Shown here piece by piece: positions 10,441 through 19,135 of a DNA stretch of 47,811 nucleotides. The translations under genes and the position numbers were made by a program. How positions within the stretch are numbered: position 1 is the first letter of the stretch; each line of letters opens with the position of its first letter. This stretch comes from an uncultured Lachnospiraceae bacterium (GTDB lineage Bacteria > Bacillota > Clostridia > Lachnospirales > Lachnospiraceae), in assembly GCA_947586255.1 (NCBI GenBank), contig CANPXP010000021.1, positions 1 to 47,811 of the forward strand. Direction: 5' to 3'. Under the pieces are notes generated by a model, which made no database searches, was not told the origin of the DNA, and saw only the letters and a program-made list of their open reading frames with translations.

Positions 10441-11871
10441 TTAATACGCTCTGCCCCAGTATACCATTTTTTTCGCGGGTTTTCCACAGCAGACGCACAC
10501 GTCGCTCAGGTTTTCCTGCTCAAAAGGCATACACCGGCTGGTGACGCTGAGCTCCTCCTTGATCTTGTCCTCGCAGCCCTGCTCTCCGCACCACATGGCT
10601 TTGACGAAACCGGACTTCTCCGTGAACAGTTTACGGAACTCGTCCATATCCTTCGCCACGTAGGTATGGCTATCCCTGTGCGCTCGCGCGCGCTCCAGCA
10701 TCTCTGCCTGCATCTTATCCAGAATCTCGGCTGCCTTCGTCTCCAGCTCGCCGAGCGCCACCTCAATCTTCTCGCCCGTGTCGCGACGGCAGATCACGCA
10801 CTTATCCGCCTCGATGTCCTTCGGGCCGATCTCCACGCGGATCGGTATACCGCGCATCTCCTGCTCGGAGAATTTCCAGCCGGGGCTCTTGTCCGCATCG
10901 TCCACCTTCACGCGGAAATTGCTCAGCCGATCCCGCAGCTCATACGCCTTGTCCAGCACGCCCCCTTTCTTCTGCTGAATCGGGATAATCATGATCTGCG
11001 TGGGCGCAATCCTGGGCGGCAGCACCAGACCGGAATTGTCGCCGTGCACCATGATAACCGCGCCGATCAGACGGGTCGTTGTCCCCCAGGAAGTCTGATG
11101 CACATATTTTAACGTATTGTCCTTATCCGTATACTGAATGCCGAACGCCTTCGCAAAGCCGTCGCCAAAGTTGTGGCTCGTGCCGGACTGCAGCGCCTTG
11201 CCGTCGTGCATCAGCGCCTCGATGGTGTAAGTCGCCTCCGCGCCCGCAAACTTCTCCTTGTCGGTCTTGCGCCCCTTGATCACGGGAATCGCCAGCACCT
11301 GCTCGCAGAAATCCGCGTACACGTTGAGCATCTGGATCGTCCGCTCCTCGGCCTCCTCGGCGGTGGCGTGGGCGGTGTGCCCTTCCTGCCACAGAAATTC
11401 CCGGCTCCTCAGGAACGGTCTCGTCTCCTTCTCCCAGCGCACCACAGAACACCACTGATTGCACAGCTGCGGCAGATCGCGGTAAGACTGCACCACATTC
11501 TTATAGTAATCACAGAAGAGCGTCTCCGAAGTCGGTCTGACACACAGCCGCTCCTGCAGGGGCTGCATACCGCCGTGGGTCACCCAGGCCACCTCGGGCG
11601 CGAAGCCTTCTACGTGCTCTTTTTCTTTATTTAAAAGGCTCTCGGGAATAAACATCGGCAGGTATACATTCTGCACGCCGGTCTTCTTGAACATGGCGTC
11701 CATCTGCCCTTGAATCAGCTCCCAGATGGCGTAGCCCGCCGGGCGCAGAACCATACACCCCTTGATACTTGTATAGTCGATCAGTTCAGCTTTCTTCACC
11801 ACATCGGTGTACCACTGCGCGAAATCTTCTTCCATGGAAGTGATCGCTTCCACTAACTTCTTGTCTGCCAT
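10441..11871 (-). CDS. proS: Prolyl-tRNA synthetase, short (archaeal/eukaryote-like) type
   Basis: Class II aminoacyl-tRNA synthetase charging tRNA-Pro. The 476-residue length, lack of the bacterial editing insertion and a C-terminal zinc-like region with several Cys (CGEQGC, CVCCGK) ending in tyrosine mark the ProS type 3 form. Motif 2 region ([24 protein letters not shown] is partly visible at 160-185) and motif 3 region with GTTTRLIG are present. AAAGGAA precedes the ATG. No T-box leader is seen in the 61 nt between it and nahK, so it is probably read through from upstream. Forms lacking the editing domain depend on separate deacylases such as the YbaK-like protein at 45858-46331, although that gene is far away. 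Confidence 0.96.
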   Translation of the reverse strand: MADKKLVEAITSMEEDFAQWYTDVVKKAELIDYTSIKGCMVLRPAGYAIWELIQGQMDAMFKKTGVQNVYLPMFIPESLLNKEKEHVEGFAPEVAWVTHGGMQPLQERLCVRPTSETLFCDYYKNVVQSYRDLPQLCNQWCSVVRWEKETRPFLRSREFLWQEGHTAHATAEEAEERTIQMLNVYADFCEQVLAIPVIKGRKTDKEKFAGAEATYTIEALMHDGKALQSGTSHNFGDGFAKAFGIQYTDKDNTLKYVHQTSWGTTTRLIGAVIMVHGDNSGLVLPPRIAPTQIMIIPIQQKKGGVLDKAYELRDRLSNFRVKVDDADKSPGWKFSEQEMRGIPIRVEIGPKDIEADKCVICRRDTGEKIEVALGELETKAAEILDKMQAEMLERARAHRDSHTYVAKDMDEFRKLFTEKSGFVKAMWCGEQGCEDKIKEELSVTSRCMPFEQENLSDVCVCCGKPAKKMVYWGRAY

Positions 11872-11932
11872 TTTTCCGTTTCCTTTCCGTAAGCGCTATT
11901 GTCTCATTACAATGATGCCATCGTAATTTATG

Positions 11933-13036
11933 CTAGACTTTCGGCCGTATTTTGTCAACCATCTTCTCCCACTTTCTTTCCATATCCGCCGCGAGCGCAA
12001 GCTGCGTCCGGCACCGGTCCAGATTCTGTCCCTCGCGGGAAATCCTGTAATAGGAATCCCCCTGCAGATAGTCTGTAAGGAACCGGATTCCCTGTTCCAG
12101 CGTGATGATCCTGGCCCCCATCGGCAGCGTTTCGATTTCCTTCGGCGTGAGCCGGCCGCCGCATCCCTGCAGGAAGCCTTCCGTGTAAGCCCCGTACAGC
12201 TCCATGGAGAGCGCGACCTTGTCCGTCTCCGGCTCATCCTCCGCAGCGGTGCTGGCACCGAAACGGATTGCGTCTCCGAAATCATAGGCGCACAGCCCCG
12301 GCATGATGGTGTCCAGATCAACCACACAGACAGCCTTGCGGGTAACAGCGTCCAGCAGGACATTGTTCAGTTTCGTATCATTGTGTGTGATCCGCAGAGG
12401 CAACCCGCCGCTTTGTCGCAGATCGATCAGAAACGACAGTTCCTTCCTGCGGGCCCTGATAAACGCGATTTCCCGCTCGGCGTACCGCGCCCGGCACAGC
12501 CTGTCCTCCCGGACTGCCGCCTCGAAATCCCGATAGCGCTTCGGCGTGTTGTGAAAATCAGGGATTGTCTCATGCAGGGTGTGCACCGGATAATCCGCGA
12601 GCCGCTCCTGAAATCTGCCGAAAGCAAAGCCGCTCTCATAGAGAGCCGCCGCATTCTGCGGCCTGTCCAGAGCGATCAGCCCTTCTATAAAAAGATATAC
12701 CCGCCAATCGCCGCCGGCCTCATCCGTGTAGTAATACCTGCCGTCCGCCGTCGGGATGACCGTCAGCGTCTCCCGCTCGGGATCCCCGCCGTCCTGCTCG
12801 ATCTTCCCGCGCAGACAGGCGGTCACATTGACGATATTCTCCATCAGCTCCGCCGTATTCCGAAAGACATCACCGTTGATCCTCTGCAGTACATACCGGC
12901 GTCCCCGCGCCGTCTCCACGAGAAACGTGCGGTTGATGTGCCCGCTGCCGTGGGGCGCTGCGGACAAGATCTCGTCCTTCGGCCGAAAATGCCGGAAAAT
13001 GTCTTTTATTTTTTCTTCCTCCGCAGTCTGTGTCAT
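11933..13036 (-). CDS. nahK: N-acetylhexosamine 1-kinase-like phosphotransferase (NahK family)
   Basis: 367 residues with the aminoglycoside/choline-kinase fold. The catalytic loop HNDTKLNN (218-225, Asp about 220) and metal motif DLDTIMPG (240-247) are clear, as are GSGHINRTFLV and YVLQRIN near the N-terminus. These and the DFGDAIRFGAST segment agree closely with the bifidobacterial NahK that phosphorylates GlcNAc, GalNAc and galactose at C1 during lacto-N-biose use; that comparison is from memory of the family. Its start overlaps the stop of the ligase-like gene (ATGA) and GGAAGG lies upstream. With galT in the same region it suggests salvage of host-glycan sugars. No lacto-N-biose phosphorylase is in the window. 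A related sugar or choline kinase remains possible. Confidence 0.82.
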   Translation of the reverse strand: MTQTAEEEKIKDIFRHFRPKDEILSAAPHGSGHINRTFLVETARGRRYVLQRINGDVFRNTAELMENIVNVTACLRGKIEQDGGDPERETLTVIPTADGRYYYTDEAGGDWRVYLFIEGLIALDRPQNAAALYESGFAFGRFQERLADYPVHTLHETIPDFHNTPKRYRDFEAAVREDRLCRARYAEREIAFIRARRKELSFLIDLRQSGGLPLRITHNDTKLNNVLLDAVTRKAVCVVDLDTIMPGLCAYDFGDAIRFGASTAAEDEPETDKVALSMELYGAYTEGFLQGCGGRLTPKEIETLPMGARIITLEQGIRFLTDYLQGDSYYRISREGQNLDRCRTQLALAADMERKWEKMVDKIRPKV

Positions 13037-16000
13037 CGTCCTTCCCGCTCCTTATGCCGCTCCGCTCTGTCGATATACGCGCCGATCCCCATCAGCAGAA
13101 AAACGAACGGCGTGCACAATACCTGCTGATAACAAAAGAAATTATAACACATATACGACACGCAGGCCGCCGCAATCCCCGCCGACAGCGCATTGTCCCC
13201 CGCCCGCCGAAGAGCGGTGCGCACCGACGCAAGAAAAATTCCCAGATAGGCCGCCGCGCCGAAGAAACCCGTGTTGATCAGCATATTCAGCCATTCGTTG
13301 TGCGCGTTCGAAAGCTGCTTCCGACCCCAGAACAGCTGCTCCTCCTCGGCGTAATGCGCCGCCACATAACTGTGGAAGCAGTCCGGGCCGACACCGAACA
13401 GCTTATGCGCAATGTCCATCTCCCTGTAGAGCTTCGCGCTGAAAGTCCATATTTTTCCTCTGCCATTTCCCCATTCCGGTCCCCATGTAGAATAGGCGAT
13501 GTGTTCCAATCCGTCGGACACAGCCTGCGGCAGCATATCATGCGCTTTGAGAACGATCAGGAGCGCAGCAGCAACCACAGCCGCAGCCGCCACGACCGGC
13601 ACCGCCGTACGCAGTCTGCGCATAAGCGTCTCCGGGTAATCACACGACAGCCGGCCTTGTCCCATCGCGTACAGCAGCGCTGTCGCCGCCAGGCAGAGGG
13701 CGAACAGTGCCCACGTAACAGGCGAATCCCACATGAGTCCGGTCACAAAATCGGGCTGCAGCGCGAGATTCGGATGCAGCCGCATCAGAAAGCCCATGAC
13801 CTTTCCGACAGCAAAGAGAAGTGTGAGAGAAGCCATATAGCGGCACAGCTGCTCTCGTTTCCCCGCAGAAAGCACGAAGAAGACCACAAGCGCGCCTGCC
13901 AGCCCAAAATAGGCGCTGTCGCTGTTCTGCGTAACCAGTGTGCCGAATCCCACCGCCATGAAGATACCGCTCAGACACCGCCACAGCCTGCTTCCCGCAT
14001 AGAGAAATGTCCCCATGCCCACGGGAAGCGTCACAATCAGGAAACTGGCGTACCAGGTATTTTGCCCCAGCGTAGACAGAAACTGTGCCATCTGATCCTG
14101 CGACAGCCCGTCGTAATAGCCGAGGGGATCGATCAGAAGACGATTCAGAATCCCCAGCGCGTACACACCGCACGCCGCAGCGCACAGCAGGACGAGGATT
14201 TGTCGATAATACTTCCCAAACCGTGACGCCAGGAAATAGAGAAGCACAAAACTGATCTGCGCCATAAGCCCCATATACCAGCCGTCGAATCCCCACAGCG
14301 CGTCACCGTAGAAACCGCCCGCAATCACAGCAATATTCGTGAAACCCAGATAGGCGAGAGCGAGACAGTCCGCGACAGATAACCGCAGCCGATGCGCTTC
14401 CGACCGAAAGATCAGGCAAATCCCAGCCGCTGCGAGGAGCAGCCCTCCGCCCGGTATCATAACCGCCCTGTACACCGCAAATTTGGCGGCGCCGATCTGA
14501 TGATATCCGTCCTTCACATAGAAGGCGAGCGCAAGGCACACCGCAGCCGCCACGGCGGCAAACAGATATTCCGTCACCCGGCGCATCGCCGGCAGTCCCT
14601 CCCGCGCCGGACTCTCTTTTTCCTCATATTCTTCCGCCGCGTTCCGGTTCGCCTGATCCGTGCCGCTTCCCTCTGAGGCGGTCCGGCAGAGCCTCTCCCC
14701 TATCCCCAGCAGCATAAATGCGAACGGCGCGTTCAGCACCTGCTGAAAGCTGACCGTATTGTGCAGCCAGTACGCCGCGCCGGAGACGGCGCACACATAC
14801 AGAAGCGGCTGCCTGTCCGCCCGTTTCACGAAACGCACAAACGCCGTCAGAAAAAGCCCCGTATAACAAAACCAGCCGAGCATCCCCACATTCACAAGAA
14901 GCGTAAGCCGCTCATTGTGCGCGTTCGTCAGCCTCTGACTGACGAACTGATCCGCCAGACGGTCCGCCAGCGCCGGCACACTGTACACATATTCCGCAAA
15001 ACAATCCGGTCCGATCCCGACTATTTTATGTAAGGGTTCCATACTGCGATAAGCGTCTATGCCGGCATTCCATGCGGCGCCTCTGCCGTTTCCCCATTCT
15101 TCGTCAAAAACTCCCGCCGCTGCCCCATCCGCAGACTGCCCCGAGGCGTCGGGCGTACCGTTCCCGTACCGGATTCCGCCGACAACGGGCGCTGCGACCA
15201 GAACAACGCAGACGGCTACCGCCAGGGCCGCCGTGATACCCCGCCTCTTCGCGCACCGCTTCCCGCAGTCCGCCGGCCGTACAAGTCCTTTTCGTTCTAA
15301 TATATGTAGCAGCGCGTATCCCGCGGCCGCTATGATCAGAAGAATCCCCGCAGCCTCCCAGGACAGCATCGCGGAGGCGACGCCGGGCGTTCCGTAATTA
15401 TATTGCAGGCCGGGCAGCCTCGTCATGATGCGCCCGAGCAGGCAGCTCAGTGCAAACAACGCAACAAGCTCCAGCAGCCGATGCAGCCGCTTCACGCTGC
15501 CGATCGAAAACACAGCCAGCAGAATCAGAACTGCCAGAAAGACAAGATACGCGCTCCCGCTCCCCTGCGTCACACCGGACAGCATCGCTACAACGCTGTA
15601 CACCGCAGCCGCTATCCGCGCCCGCACACTGTCGCGGCACCAGTACAGCGCGAAACCGGCTGCAGCCGCCACCGACCAGTATCCACAGAACCAATTGATA
15701 TTGCCGAGCGTGGATATAAACGTCTCCGTCTGTCCTTCCATACGAATCGGGTAGACGGAATATCTGTTGCACACGCCGAGCAGAAATACCCCCGCCGACG
15801 CCGCCAGCCATATGCCGATCCACCTGACGTCACAGTGGAAATAACGGGAAAACAGAAAATAGCAAATCACCAGAAGCGCCTGGACCGCGGCGCCCATATA
15901 CCAGCCTTCCGCGCCCCACAGCGCTTCCCTTCTGTACGCGGAGCACAGATAGGAAACCATCACCGCCGCCAGATAGCCGTAGGCGAACCAGTCCGTCACG

Positions 16001-16296
16001 GACATATTCTCATAGAATCTTATGATCCGCGTCCTGTCGCGGCCCACGAGCGCCGCCAATAGCAGCACCGCAGCGGCCACCGCGCACACAGCCAGACTCA
16101 CATTGCGGAAAAAGACAAACTTTACCTCGCCCAGGTGCAGATAACCGCCCGGCGCATAGAAGGGATAGATCACCGTCATCACCAGAAAATAAGCCATGAC
16201 GATACCCCGGCACACATCCCTGTGCCACTCCTTCCCGGCGCTCTGCGGCGGCTGTCCGCTCTCTGTTTTCCGCTGTTCTGTCTCCTGCTCCTTCAC
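13033..16296 (-). CDS. Tandem-duplicated O-antigen-ligase/polymerase-like membrane protein
   Basis: 1087 residues, roughly twice the usual O-antigen ligase length. Two homologous halves are seen, about 28-540 and 573-1080, joined by a charged linker of about 30 residues. Paired landmarks: GWYMG (131 and 672), FISTLG/FLSTLG (193 and 739), TQGSGSAY/TQNSDSAY (243 and 789), EWGNGRG (400 and 941), IGPDCF/VGPDCF (428 and 969), NAHNE (458 and 997) and FQQVLNAPF/YQQVLCTPF near each end. Each half looks like a complete multi-helix Wzy_C-type unit with its outside loop. The start is GTG at 16296 with AGGAG nine bases before it. It follows the AI-2E-type permease by 31 nt and overlaps nahK. It may ligate or polymerise surface glycan; the substrate is unknown. 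Confidence 0.85.
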   Translation of the reverse strand: MKEQETEQRKTESGQPPQSAGKEWHRDVCRGIVMAYFLVMTVIYPFYAPGGYLHLGEVKFVFFRNVSLAVCAVAAAVLLLAALVGRDRTRIIRFYENMSVTDWFAYGYLAAVMVSYLCSAYRREALWGAEGWYMGAAVQALLVICYFLFSRYFHCDVRWIGIWLAASAGVFLLGVCNRYSVYPIRMEGQTETFISTLGNINWFCGYWSVAAAAGFALYWCRDSVRARIAAAVYSVVAMLSGVTQGSGSAYLVFLAVLILLAVFSIGSVKRLHRLLELVALFALSCLLGRIMTRLPGLQYNYGTPGVASAMLSWEAAGILLIIAAAGYALLHILERKGLVRPADCGKRCAKRRGITAALAVAVCVVLVAAPVVGGIRYGNGTPDASGQSADGAAAGVFDEEWGNGRGAAWNAGIDAYRSMEPLHKIVGIGPDCFAEYVYSVPALADRLADQFVSQRLTNAHNERLTLLVNVGMLGWFCYTGLFLTAFVRFVKRADRQPLLYVCAVSGAAYWLHNTVSFQQVLNAPFAFMLLGIGERLCRTASEGSGTDQANRNAAEEYEEKESPAREGLPAMRRVTEYLFAAVAAAVCLALAFYVKDGYHQIGAAKFAVYRAVMIPGGGLLLAAAGICLIFRSEAHRLRLSVADCLALAYLGFTNIAVIAGGFYGDALWGFDGWYMGLMAQISFVLLYFLASRFGKYYRQILVLLCAAACGVYALGILNRLLIDPLGYYDGLSQDQMAQFLSTLGQNTWYASFLIVTLPVGMGTFLYAGSRLWRCLSGIFMAVGFGTLVTQNSDSAYFGLAGALVVFFVLSAGKREQLCRYMASLTLLFAVGKVMGFLMRLHPNLALQPDFVTGLMWDSPVTWALFALCLAATALLYAMGQGRLSCDYPETLMRRLRTAVPVVAAAAVVAAALLIVLKAHDMLPQAVSDGLEHIAYSTWGPEWGNGRGKIWTFSAKLYREMDIAHKLFGVGPDCFHSYVAAHYAEEEQLFWGRKQLSNAHNEWLNMLINTGFFGAAAYLGIFLASVRTALRRAGDNALSAGIAAACVSYMCYNFFCYQQVLCTPFVFLLMGIGAYIDRAERHKEREGR

Positions 16297-16327
16297 GATC
16301 TTCCGCTCCTGCCTTATCCATCATAAT

Positions 16328-17392
16328 CTACGGAGCTCTTTTCGTCAAATTTTCCCCATCCTCTCTCATGATTCTGAGAATCTGCGTGACGGCGATGAGC
16401 GCCAGCGGCCCTTTGACGATACCGCCGACGCCGAACAGCTTCACGCCGGCATAGAGCGCCAGGAGCATATAGACCGGCGCGATTCCGATGCGCCTGCCGA
16501 TCAGCTTCGGTTCCAGAAATTCCCGCGTCAAAATGCAGGCCGCATACAGAATCAGACATACCGCCATGCGCAGATACTCCCCGCTCAGAAGCTGCCACAA
16601 GGACAGCGGCACCAGCACAATCCCCGTGCCGACGAAGGGAAGCACATCGAGAATGCCCGCCAGAATGCCGAAGAAAACGCCTCCGCGCACGCCCGCCAGA
16701 CTCAGCACAGCACCGCACAACGCGCTGATCAGCAGCATGAGGATCCCCTGCGCCTTCAGGAATGTGACGAGATAGGACAGGATGCCTTCGATCACAGCCC
16801 ACACGGAGCGCAGCTCCTCCAGGCTCTGCAGATGCGCCACCATATCGGCATATTCTGTCTCCAGAAGAACCGCCGCCACACAGGTGACCGCAAGAAATCC
16901 CACGACGGCAAACAGCCCCTTGCAACAGCTGTAAGAGGAAGTCAGCAGTCGCGGCATAACCTGCTCCTGCACATTTTGCAGCATAACCTCCATGCGCTCG
17001 GCGACAAAGTTCTCGATCTGCTGTCCGTCCCAGCCGAACCTGCCGTCCAGCCCGCTGCAGCACCGATGGAAGAAACTCTGCAGCTGCCCGACAAACTGCG
17101 TGCAGAATGTGGGCAATCCTTCCAGCTGTCTGCCGCCGCACAGCATCATCAGCCACAGAATACCCGCGATCAGAAAGAGGATCGGCAGGATGATGACGAA
17201 CGCGAGATACTTCTTTTTGACAGGAAACCGCCTCTGCATACGCTCCAGCAGCGGATAGCACAGCGTAATCAGAAGAAAAGCCAGGATAAAGGGCGCGACG
17301 AGACCGAAGAGATAGCGGAAGAAAAACCAGACGCCCGCCAAAATCAGACATATTTTCACCAATCGGTTGTGCAGGACGTCTTCCCCGCGCAT
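16328..17392 (-). CDS. AI-2E (UPF0118) family membrane permease
   Basis: About 354 residues with some seven or eight membrane helices, including paired N-terminal helices around 10-50, a soluble segment at about 90-160, and a C-terminal cluster with DVLPFVGTG and LIGRRIGIAPV, typical of the AI-2E/YtvI/PerM family. Family members include transporters of autoinducer-2, Na+/H+ antiporters and sporulation membrane proteins, so the substrate cannot be assigned. I chose the ATG at 17392, with GGAGGGAGTGAGG upstream, over a frame that starts 28 codons earlier inside the intergenic terminator region. It is the first gene of the run to the O-antigen-ligase-like protein. Confidence 0.85.
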   Translation of the reverse strand: MRGEDVLHNRLVKICLILAGVWFFFRYLFGLVAPFILAFLLITLCYPLLERMQRRFPVKKKYLAFVIILPILFLIAGILWLMMLCGGRQLEGLPTFCTQFVGQLQSFFHRCCSGLDGRFGWDGQQIENFVAERMEVMLQNVQEQVMPRLLTSSYSCCKGLFAVVGFLAVTCVAAVLLETEYADMVAHLQSLEELRSVWAVIEGILSYLVTFLKAQGILMLLISALCGAVLSLAGVRGGVFFGILAGILDVLPFVGTGIVLVPLSLWQLLSGEYLRMAVCLILYAACILTREFLEPKLIGRRIGIAPVYMLLALYAGVKLFGVGGIVKGPLALIAVTQILRIMREDGENLTKRAP

Positions 17393-17453
17393 GTTCCTCA
17401 CTCCCTCCGCATCATCGCAGCATTGCGCCGTTATGCCGACGGCGTTTTTTCCG

Positions 17454-17492
17454 TCAAAAAAGAGGCCGGAGTTCACATCTCCGCCTCTTTCG
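17454..17492 (-). terminator. Terminator after the pseudouridine-synthase gene
   Basis: Minus strand: AGAGGCGGAG, 7-nt loop, CTCCGGCCTCT (one bulge), then TTTTTT. It separates the two-component/RluA unit from the AI-2E unit. Confidence 0.8.
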
Positions 17493-17524
17493 TCTCACCA
17501 TCCCTCGATTCTATTATGCGGTTT

Positions 17525-18310
17525 TTACAGCATGTTATACGGCGCTCCCGCTGCATAATTCTGCCAAAATTCCTCCCGGAAAACCGGGTTCTCCGGCTGA
17601 ATCTCAAAGCTGAGTCGCTTACCCGTTCCCGGATGGATAAAGCCAAGCCTGCAGGCACACAGCGCGAGCTCTCTGACATGCGCCTCCTCCGATATCCGCC
17701 GGACTTCGGGGGCGGCATACTTGCGATCCCCGATCAGACTCATCCCCGCATGGCTCATCTGCACCCGAATCTGATGGTGCCTCCCCGTGCGCAGCCTGAT
17801 CCCCGCCACCGCAATCCTCAGCGGGCCTTCCGTCTGCGCCTTAAGCTGCTGCTCTTCCCCGTGCAGCGCCTCCTCATAGGGCAGATCCGTCAGAATCTCA
17901 TATGTCAATACCGCCTTTTTTGCGTCCTTTGTCTCCGGCGCTGCCACGCTCGTCATGTTGGTCCTGCCGTCCCGCACCAGATAGTCCGTCAGCTCTCCGC
18001 TCCGCGCGAAGCCGCGCCCGCAGACCACCGCCAGATAATCCTTCTCCATGCGGTTCTCCTCGATCTGCCGCCCCATCTGCGCCGCCGTCCGGCTGTTCTT
18101 CGCCAATACGAGAATCCCCTCCACGGGCTGGTCGAGCCGGTGCACCACACCTACGTACGGGCGCGCTCTGCCGCTCTGAGAAGCCAGATAATTGGCGATC
18201 TCGCTCGCCATATCCGCCTGCCCGACCCGCGCGGTCTGCGTGGCGATGCCCGCCGGCTTGCGGCATACGATAATGTCATTGTCCTCATAGATGATTCTGT
18301 CTTTTATCAT
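17525..18310 (-). CDS. RluA-family RNA pseudouridine synthase
   Basis: 261 residues. Converts specific uridines in rRNA or tRNA to pseudouridine. The family signature is present as VVHRLDQPVEG with the catalytic Asp at about 60; the usual Thr-Ser before Gly is replaced by Val-Glu, a variation seen in the YqcB/TruC-like branch. RLRTGRHHQIRVQMSH and GDRKY are also conserved landmarks. No N-terminal S4 domain is present, so it is a short, catalytic-domain-only member and the target site cannot be predicted. It is 95 nt downstream of the response regulator and is probably cotranscribed. Family sure, substrate unknown. Confidence 0.9.
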   Translation of the reverse strand: MIKDRIIYEDNDIIVCRKPAGIATQTARVGQADMASEIANYLASQSGRARPYVGVVHRLDQPVEGILVLAKNSRTAAQMGRQIEENRMEKDYLAVVCGRGFARSGELTDYLVRDGRTNMTSVAAPETKDAKKAVLTYEILTDLPYEEALHGEEQQLKAQTEGPLRIAVAGIRLRTGRHHQIRVQMSHAGMSLIGDRKYAAPEVRRISEEAHVRELALCACRLGFIHPGTGKRLSFEIQPENPVFREEFWQNYAAGAPYNML

Positions 18311-18404
18311 GGCTTTCCACCGCTTCGCGCCGCCTGTTTTTCTGCTGTGGATTCATGGACTCGCCGGCCCACGCTATATTGTCTGCTTCGCAGACTGCCC
18401 GGCA

Positions 18405-19094
18405 CTATATTTTGAATCTGTATCCTACGCCCCAGATCGTCTCGATGTACTGCGGCTTCGCCGTGTTAAACTCAATCTTCTCTCTGATCTTCTTGATATG
18501 CACCGTGACGGTGGCAATGTCTCCGATGGAATCCATATCCCAGATCTCGCGGAACAATTCTTCCTTGGAATATACGTGGTTCGGATTCTCCGCCAGGAAG
18601 GTCAGCAGATCGAATTCCTTCGTGGTAAAAATCTTTTCCTCTCCGTTCACATAGACCCTTCTGGCGGTCTTGTCAATCTTGAGCCCTCTGATCTCGATGA
18701 TGTCATTCATCTTCTGACTGCTGCCCACCAGTCTGTCGTACCGCGCCATGTGCGCCTTGACTCTGGCCACCAACTCGGAGGGACTGAAGGGCTTCGTCAT
18801 ATAATCGTCCGCGCCCAGCCCCAGGCCCCGGATCTTGTCGATGTCGTCCTTCTTGGCGGATACCATAATAATCGGAATATTTTTTTCCTCGCGGATCTTC
18901 TTGCACACCTCGAAGCCGTCCATCCCCGGCAGCATCAGATCGAGAATCACCAGATCGAACTTGCCCGAAAGCGCCGTCTCAAGCCCCTTGTCTCCCGTAT
19001 TCTCAATCGCCACCTCGAAATCGCTCAGCTCCAGATAATCCTTCTCCAGATCGGCGATTGCCTCCTCGTCCTCTATGATCAGTATTTTACTCAT
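18405..19094 (-). CDS. OmpR/PhoB-family response regulator
   Basis: 229 residues. Receiver domain with IIEDEE (about 6-11), acceptor Asp about 52 in ILDLMLPG, the Ser in MVSAKKD and Lys in TKPFSP, followed by a winged-helix DNA-binding domain ending in TIWGVGYRFKI. The start at 19094 has AGGGGTGG upstream; the longer frame lacks a site and begins inside the kinase spacer. The partner kinase gene ends 41 nt upstream, so the two form one operon with the kinase first, the reverse of the common order. It resembles the envelope-stress or phosphate-type OmpR regulators; target genes are not visible. Confidence 0.94.
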   Translation of the reverse strand: MSKILIIEDEEAIADLEKDYLELSDFEVAIENTGDKGLETALSGKFDLVILDLMLPGMDGFEVCKKIREEKNIPIIMVSAKKDDIDKIRGLGLGADDYMTKPFSPSELVARVKAHMARYDRLVGSSQKMNDIIEIRGLKIDKTARRVYVNGEEKIFTTKEFDLLTFLAENPNHVYSKEELFREIWDMDSIGDIATVTVHIKKIREKIEFNTAKPQYIETIWGVGYRFKI

Positions 19095-19135
19095 ACATAC
19101 CACCCCTTCCGTCTGTGCTGTGCCGGGCAGGAGCC

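Noticed and set aside
11872-11932. T-box leader for proS
   Set aside because: The spacer is only 61 nt and lacks the T-box sequence and long stem.
13030-14226. 398-residue plus-strand frame
   Set aside because: Antisense to the ligase-like gene, Arg/His-rich, no ribosome site.
16314-17351. 345-residue minus-strand frame beside the AI-2E permease
   Set aside because: Out of frame with the permease, Arg/Gly/Ala-rich and without membrane helices.
16196-18415. 739-residue plus-strand frame
   Set aside because: Lies opposite the AI-2E permease and pseudouridine synthase and crosses a terminator; composition and lack of motifs mark it as a shadow.
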